NCBI GenBank assembly: GCA_027596035.1
Contig: JADGJA010000140.1
Span: forward strand, 1-37,734
DNA: 37,734 nucleotides
Direction of reading: 5' to 3'
DNA from: Thoreauomyces humboldtii
Lineage: Eukaryota > Chytridiomycota > Chytridiomycetes > Spizellomycetales > Powellomycetaceae
Positions 33,435-37,734 of the stretch are shown here, one piece after another. Below the pieces are notes generated by a model that was not told the DNA's origin, did no database searches, and was given only the letters and a program-made list of their open reading frames with translations. The position numbers were made by a program, and so were the translations under genes. Positions within the stretch are counted from its first letter, which is position 1; each line of letters begins with the position of its first letter.

Positions 33435-34659
33435 CGCAAGAAAAGGCAGTTCCCCTGGGTGACAATGCTGGACCTGCCTACGCTGGAAGTCGGAACATTG
33501 TGGTGGGGACGAGCCTTTAAAGCGCCAGCGAAAAAGGAACCAACCGACGTGTGCCGCAGCTGTCGGACCGTGGACGCAAGAAATTACAGCTTCCCCACAT
33601 ACAATTGTATACCGTACCTACCAACTTGCAACGAACTACCGGTACCTACAGTACGTACATGTAGTTCATACGGTACTGTAGTCGTTATGACCGGATCAAG
33701 CGCCCTTTCCCTCCTGGTCACGAAAACGCTTCTCAGTGAAGGCTGCTGATGTTGCGCATGGGTGTTTCTCGCGAAGAATGTGACTGACGGACCCATCCTC
33801 AAGGGGATTCGCATCTTTGATCTCGATTTGATCTTTGCACGCACACCAAAGGCTGTGGGGTTGGTAACGTACGCCATGTCATACCGTACAAAGTACTGTA
33901 CAGGTAGGTGAGCTGCCTGCATACGGGTCACGAAGTCGCCGCCACGTCCATCGACGAGAGGTCTCGGAGGCTGAGGGCGGTTGTAGACTGCTCAACCGCT
34001 TTGGGACTGAAGGCTCTCACCGGGCCGCATGCGCCCGTCCTGGTTGGGGGGGACAGCGCCCGAGCGGACCCAAATGTAGAACAGCGAAGAAAGAAGGTTT
34101 GTAGCTCCTTGCCGCTTCCGGTCAGCGCCACCCAGCCACCTTCCTGCAGACCAACCAACCAGAGGCGAGATGGAAACGATCTCCCCCTTTTTTAATTGAT
34201 TTACCTGGGGCTCGGGTCCAAGAAAAATTTGAAGCGAAAAACTCTCGGACAGAGATTTGATTCCTTGCGGCAGAGAAGATTCCTCCTGGCTCATCCCGTC
34301 CCTCCCCTCGCTGTCTGATCCGCAAACTGCACCAGAGGTCCCTTGTTTCCGTTCTTGGCTCAAAAAAGGTTTTCCTTGCCGCCCAATACAGATTGTGTTC
34401 GCTTTGTCTGCTGATCATGAGCTGCCCCGGGGGACAGGCTCAGGCATCGGTCATTCCGTCCACAAACCTCGCGCGCGCAGAGAAGGTTCGCGCGTAGCGC
34501 ACGCCCGGACGGTCCGGCTCTGCATCGCGATCGTCCGTGTGGTCCTGGCAAGGAACCTAAAACCAGGACCCTCGCAGGCCCCGCGCTCCTGGTTTTGAGT
34601 TTTTAGCGCTGGCCGTTAATCCCGACTTCCCCCTCCCTGTTCCGCGTACCACCGTCAGC
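33435..34659. other. Divergent promoter region, F-box-like and lipid-transfer-like genes
   Basis: I see no supportable gene in 1.2 kb. It holds a 9-base perfect inverted repeat (33646-33654 and 33673-33681), several GTAC-rich short palindromes up to about 33900, a C-rich leader (34620-34655), and no obvious TATA box near the gene at 34660. Confidence 0.5.
33646..33681. repeat. Inverted repeat, possible hairpin
   Basis: CTACAGTAC at 33646-33654 pairs with GTACTGTAG at 33673-33681 across an 18-base loop, within a GTAC-rich stretch. Confidence 0.7.
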
Positions 34660-37600
34660 ATGCGTGTAGACACCTTGCTCCTGGCCTCTACCGTCGTCGC
34701 TCTTGCTCAGGCATCGGCTCCCTCATACCCCTACCTGCAACCCGCTCGTCGCTATGGCGGCTCCTCCAAGTGCTCCAAGGGAGGCGCTCCTGCTTCGTGG
34801 AACAGCCTCAAGGATCTCGATGTGAAGGGAATCGTGTCTGGCGCCGTTGCTGCTCCCAAGGGCCTGGCGCCCGTCAAGACCTCCATCGTGCCTACCTGCA
34901 ACGTGAGTGTCGGGAATATCTCATCGAATGTATCATTTGCATGCGGTGATTGACGAGTCTTGCTTGCCATCAGACCAACGAGACCTACGCGTACTGGGTC
35001 AACAACACGGTCATGATCACTTCCGGCTCGAGCAACGTGTCTGTCACCGGAATGACCGGCACCGTCTACCTGTCCTGCCTTACTACAACCCTCAGCAACA
35101 AGACATCAGCTCATTTGTACGATTTGCAGCTACGCAACGTGACCCTACAGCCCAACGGCACCGCCCAAGCCGATGCAGATTTCGCAAAGCCGTTCCAGGT
35201 CCTTCGTAGCCTGTCCGGTTCCATCCTCAGCGTCCAAGTGGACACTACCGAAAAGCCCGAGGTTGCTTCCATCAAGAAGGCCATCGCCGAGAACTTCCAG
35301 ACCTCCTTCCAGTACCCCGAGGACGGTATCGGAGCCATCGACGAGAACGGAGTCATGGCTTCCCGCACCACCCGCTACATGGCTGTCGGTTCAAAGGACA
35401 ACGCTCGAGTCGCCATCGCCGCAAAGTACACCAACGCTGACGTCAAGAAGTTTGCCGGACAAGGCAAGACGGTCGCGTTCATTGCTCGCACCAACGCCAT
35501 CGTTGATGGTCAGGGTGTCATTCACGAATCGCTCGACAGAACTCACGCTACCCTGACCGGGCAGAATGTGACACTGGCTCAAGACGACAACGCCGCGATC
35601 AATGTGCACGGCGCGTCCGATGTAGTCTTCCTGCACGCCATCAGCCGCAAGGCTGCTGTTGCATCGAACTTGCATGCACGCTCGTCCAACGATGATGGTC
35701 ACGTCTGGCACGTGACCGCCCTCGATGGCTCGCTCCTGACCGTTCCCGCCGTGGCCGCTCCTGCTCTCCAGCGCAGGGACTCCTCTGCTCCTCGATTCAC
35801 GTCCGAAGGTCTCGTTTCGACAGGCGCTGCCACTCCCAACGAGTACAACTACGCCGACATCGTTGGTGATCTTCTTGGCGGCCAAAAGTCAGCTTCTCTG
35901 GCTGTCCGAGCATCCCGTTATGCTGACGATGCGACCGTCAACGCAATCATCGAACTCTCTCACCGCGCAGCACCCTTTGCTCGTCGGGACGGCTCCGACG
36001 TTTCGCCCATCTTGAACGCCCTTGCTGCCACTGGCCACTCTGATGCTCACCACGCTCTCGTCGACCACGCTGTTTCCGACAACTCCATCTTTGCAAGCCA
36101 TGCTCGCAATGCCCTTATCTTCGCTCGGGAGCCCTCCATGGAGATTGTTCGTCGCGTGGCCGAAGCCGACGGCGTTCATGCCGACATGTCCCTGGTCCTT
36201 GGTTCCCTTCTTGAGAAGCACACGGCTGCGATCGCCCGTCGCCACATCGAACCTATCGTGAAGCGTGCCTCGCAGGGTAACGAAGAGGCCAAGTTTTCGG
36301 CTCTCCTTGCAGTCGGAAACATGGGCTCCAACGCCGAGGTTGTCAAGACCGAAGTCCTCGGATGGGCTCGCGATGCGTCCGCGTCCGCTGACCTCCGCGT
36401 CGCCGTTCGTGCCGCTCTTTCGGGTGCTATCTCCATGCGTCCCTCACCTGTCTCCGGCCTCGCGCGTCGGGCCGCCTCGGACCAGACTCTCTCGACCAAC
36501 TGGGCTGCGGATGACCACGCCCACGATCTCCTTGAGGATCTCGCCACACGTCAGGCCGATGTCAAGGAGTACACAGCTCAGCGCTCCTTTGTCGTTGGCA
36601 AGACCATCGGCTGGAGCGAGCTCAACCTGGACGTCGCCGCCGGCGCTTTTGGCGGCTCGGAAACTAACCACTGCCTCGGTGGTGCGCAGAAGTTCCTCGC
36701 TCGCGTCCGCGGAAACGTCAACGCCTTCGGTCACACTGCTCCTCTGGCCGATGCTTTCGCCACCGCAACCCGCAGCCTCACCACCGGCATCGCCGCTCGC
36801 GCATACGTCCAGCTGGCTGGAAAGACCGTCACCCAGATCGGTCTTTCCATCGACTGCCAGTCGAACTCGATCCCCCTGTTCCAGGCCAGCACTCCCGTCC
36901 TTCCCATCACCTTTGCGTTCCCTGTGTACGTCGTCAGCGTCGACGTTGGCATCGAGCTCTCTGCCGGTGTTGAGGTCGATCTTGACTACGCCTTCTGCCC
37001 TGACACAACCACCGACAGCGTTGGTTCCATTTCCCTCAGGAACACCGTGTCGGGTACCGTCGCCGGAACCGCTGGAGTCAGCATCCTCGGCATGCGTGGT
37101 GGGCTTCTTTTGGCAGGAACCACCTCCCTCACCTTGGGTCCCGAGGCACACATGGGCGACAACCCTGCTCTCACCGCCGCCAACAACGCTAACGCTCTCA
37201 ACGCGCGCGGTTACAACACCGGTCCCAAGAGTTACTCGACGGTCGCTGCCACCTCCTCGATCTCGTCCACCGTTGCCGTCGAGAGCACTCCCGCCACCAA
37301 GCCGAACGGATACTACCAAGGCCCCAAGAAGGTGACCACGACCCCCGCGGCTACCACCTCTGCGGCCCCAGTTGCTGCCACCACAACGGCTGCTCACGGT
37401 TACTACCGAGGTCCCAAGTACGCTTCTTCCAGCGCGAGCGTCGATTCGTCTTCGACACCCGCCGCGTACTCGCACAAGTCGATCCCTACTTCAAGCTCCG
37501 AGGAGGTCTCGACTTCCAGCTCGAGCGTTGCCTCCAAGACCACCCTTTCTTCCTCCGCTGTCCGTACCACCACCGCTGCCACCACCACCTCCGCTTCCTC

Positions 37601-37734
37601 GTCCGCCGCAGAGGAGACCAGCAGCAGCACCTCAACTGCCACATCCACATCCACCAAGGCTCGCGAGATCACATCTACCGCCGCCGCTTCCACCACCACC
37701 TCGACCGACCACCCCTCCCACACGACCCCCACCC
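34660..37734 (+). CDS. Secreted large lipid transfer protein-like (vitellogenin-N/MTP class), 3' truncated by window
   Basis: Exon 1 is 34660-34902. A 71-base intron follows (GTGAGT...CAG). Exon 2 starts at 34974 and stays open to the window edge, giving 1001 residues so far. A signal peptide (MRVDTLLLASTVVALAQASA) leads. Residues 82-270 read like the N-terminal beta-barrel of vitellogenin/MTP proteins: strand-rich with a Cys pair, then FAKPFQVLRSLSGSILSV and the SIKKAIAENFQTSFQ block that resembles the NIKRGIL-type motif. A long alpha-helical, HEAT-like part follows (about 400-570, for example SALLAVGNMGSNAEVV). Next is a Cys-containing beta-rich part (HCLGGAQ, SIDCQSN, DYAFCPD). Dibasic KR/RR sites recur. 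The tail has three GYxxGPK repeats, then Ser/Thr-rich mucin-like sequence. Lipid binding is inferred from the fold resemblance only. Codon use is strongly C-ending, suggesting high expression. Confidence 0.75.
37209..37418 (+). repeat. Three GYxxGPK protein repeats
   Basis: GYNTGPK is coded at 37209-37229, GYYQGPK at 37308-37328 and GYYRGPK at 37398-37418, with 99- and 90-base spacing. Ser/Thr/Ala-rich linkers separate them inside the lipid-transfer-like gene. Confidence 0.85.

Noticed and set aside
36265..37475. 356-codon plus frame and 343-codon minus frame inside the lipid-transfer-like gene
   Set aside because: They are shadows of a C-ending codon-biased gene. The Ser/Pro/Arg-rich or Gly/Val-rich translations are typical of off-frame reading.
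1..37734. CRISPR arrays, insertion sequences, bacterial promoters or ribosome binding sites
   Set aside because: No regular repeat-spacer array, transposase or terminal inverted repeats were seen, and the intron-rich genes show eukaryotic DNA.

Overview
The window is eukaryotic nuclear DNA. Most genes carry short GT-AG introns of about 53-91 bases, often with CTAAC/CTGAC-like branch sites. Codon use is GC-rich, and there are no operons. The protein set points to a flagellated (zoosporic) fungus, most likely a chytrid-type lineage. There is a full-length nephrocystin-4 (NPHP4), which is expected only in lineages that keep a cilium or flagellum. It sits among genes of ordinary fungal style: NAR1, LIP2, a PUF6/PUM3 homologue, a polyQ-bearing bHLH factor, and secreted proteins with Ser/Thr-rich tails and dibasic sites. 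The lineage is inferred from gene content; no database search was possible.

Layout. 28-812 (+): 3' end of an ERCC4-HhH nuclease of Hef/FANCM type. 976-2619 (-): NAR1, cytosolic Fe-S assembly. 2873-3373 (+): small orphan protein. 4155-7192 (-): PH-domain protein. 7731-11624 (-): SF1B (UPF1-like) helicase joined to a decayed WRN/RNase D-type exonuclease domain. 12365-17398 (+): NPHP4, 13 exons. 17399-20036: gene-poor stretch with simple repeats. 20037-21129 (+): LIP2. 21455-22784 (-): bHLH factor. 23269-25728 (+): citrate-synthase-like protein that lacks the catalytic HGG segment and carries a long coiled-coil tail. 25967-27517 (+): dynamitin. 27845-30235 (+): PUF6/PUM3-like. 30857-31981 (+): secreted beta-propeller-like protein. 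32109-33434 (-): F-box-like acidic protein. 34660 to the window end (+): secreted protein resembling large lipid transfer proteins (vitellogenin/MTP class), with a GYxxGPK-repeat and Ser/Thr-rich tail, open at the right edge.

The genes do not form a single pathway. Divergent pairs share promoters (NAR1/orphan, helicase/NPHP4, bHLH/citrate synthase-like, F-box-like/lipid-transfer-like). Convergent pairs are ERCC4/NAR1, orphan/PH, LIP2/bHLH and propeller/F-box-like. Exon structures were worked out by hand from splice signals, frame continuity and family alignment from memory. The most unusual items are the lipid-transfer-like secreted protein, the catalytically altered citrate synthase, the helicase-exonuclease fusion, the active-looking Hef-type nuclease in a fungus, and the intact NPHP4.
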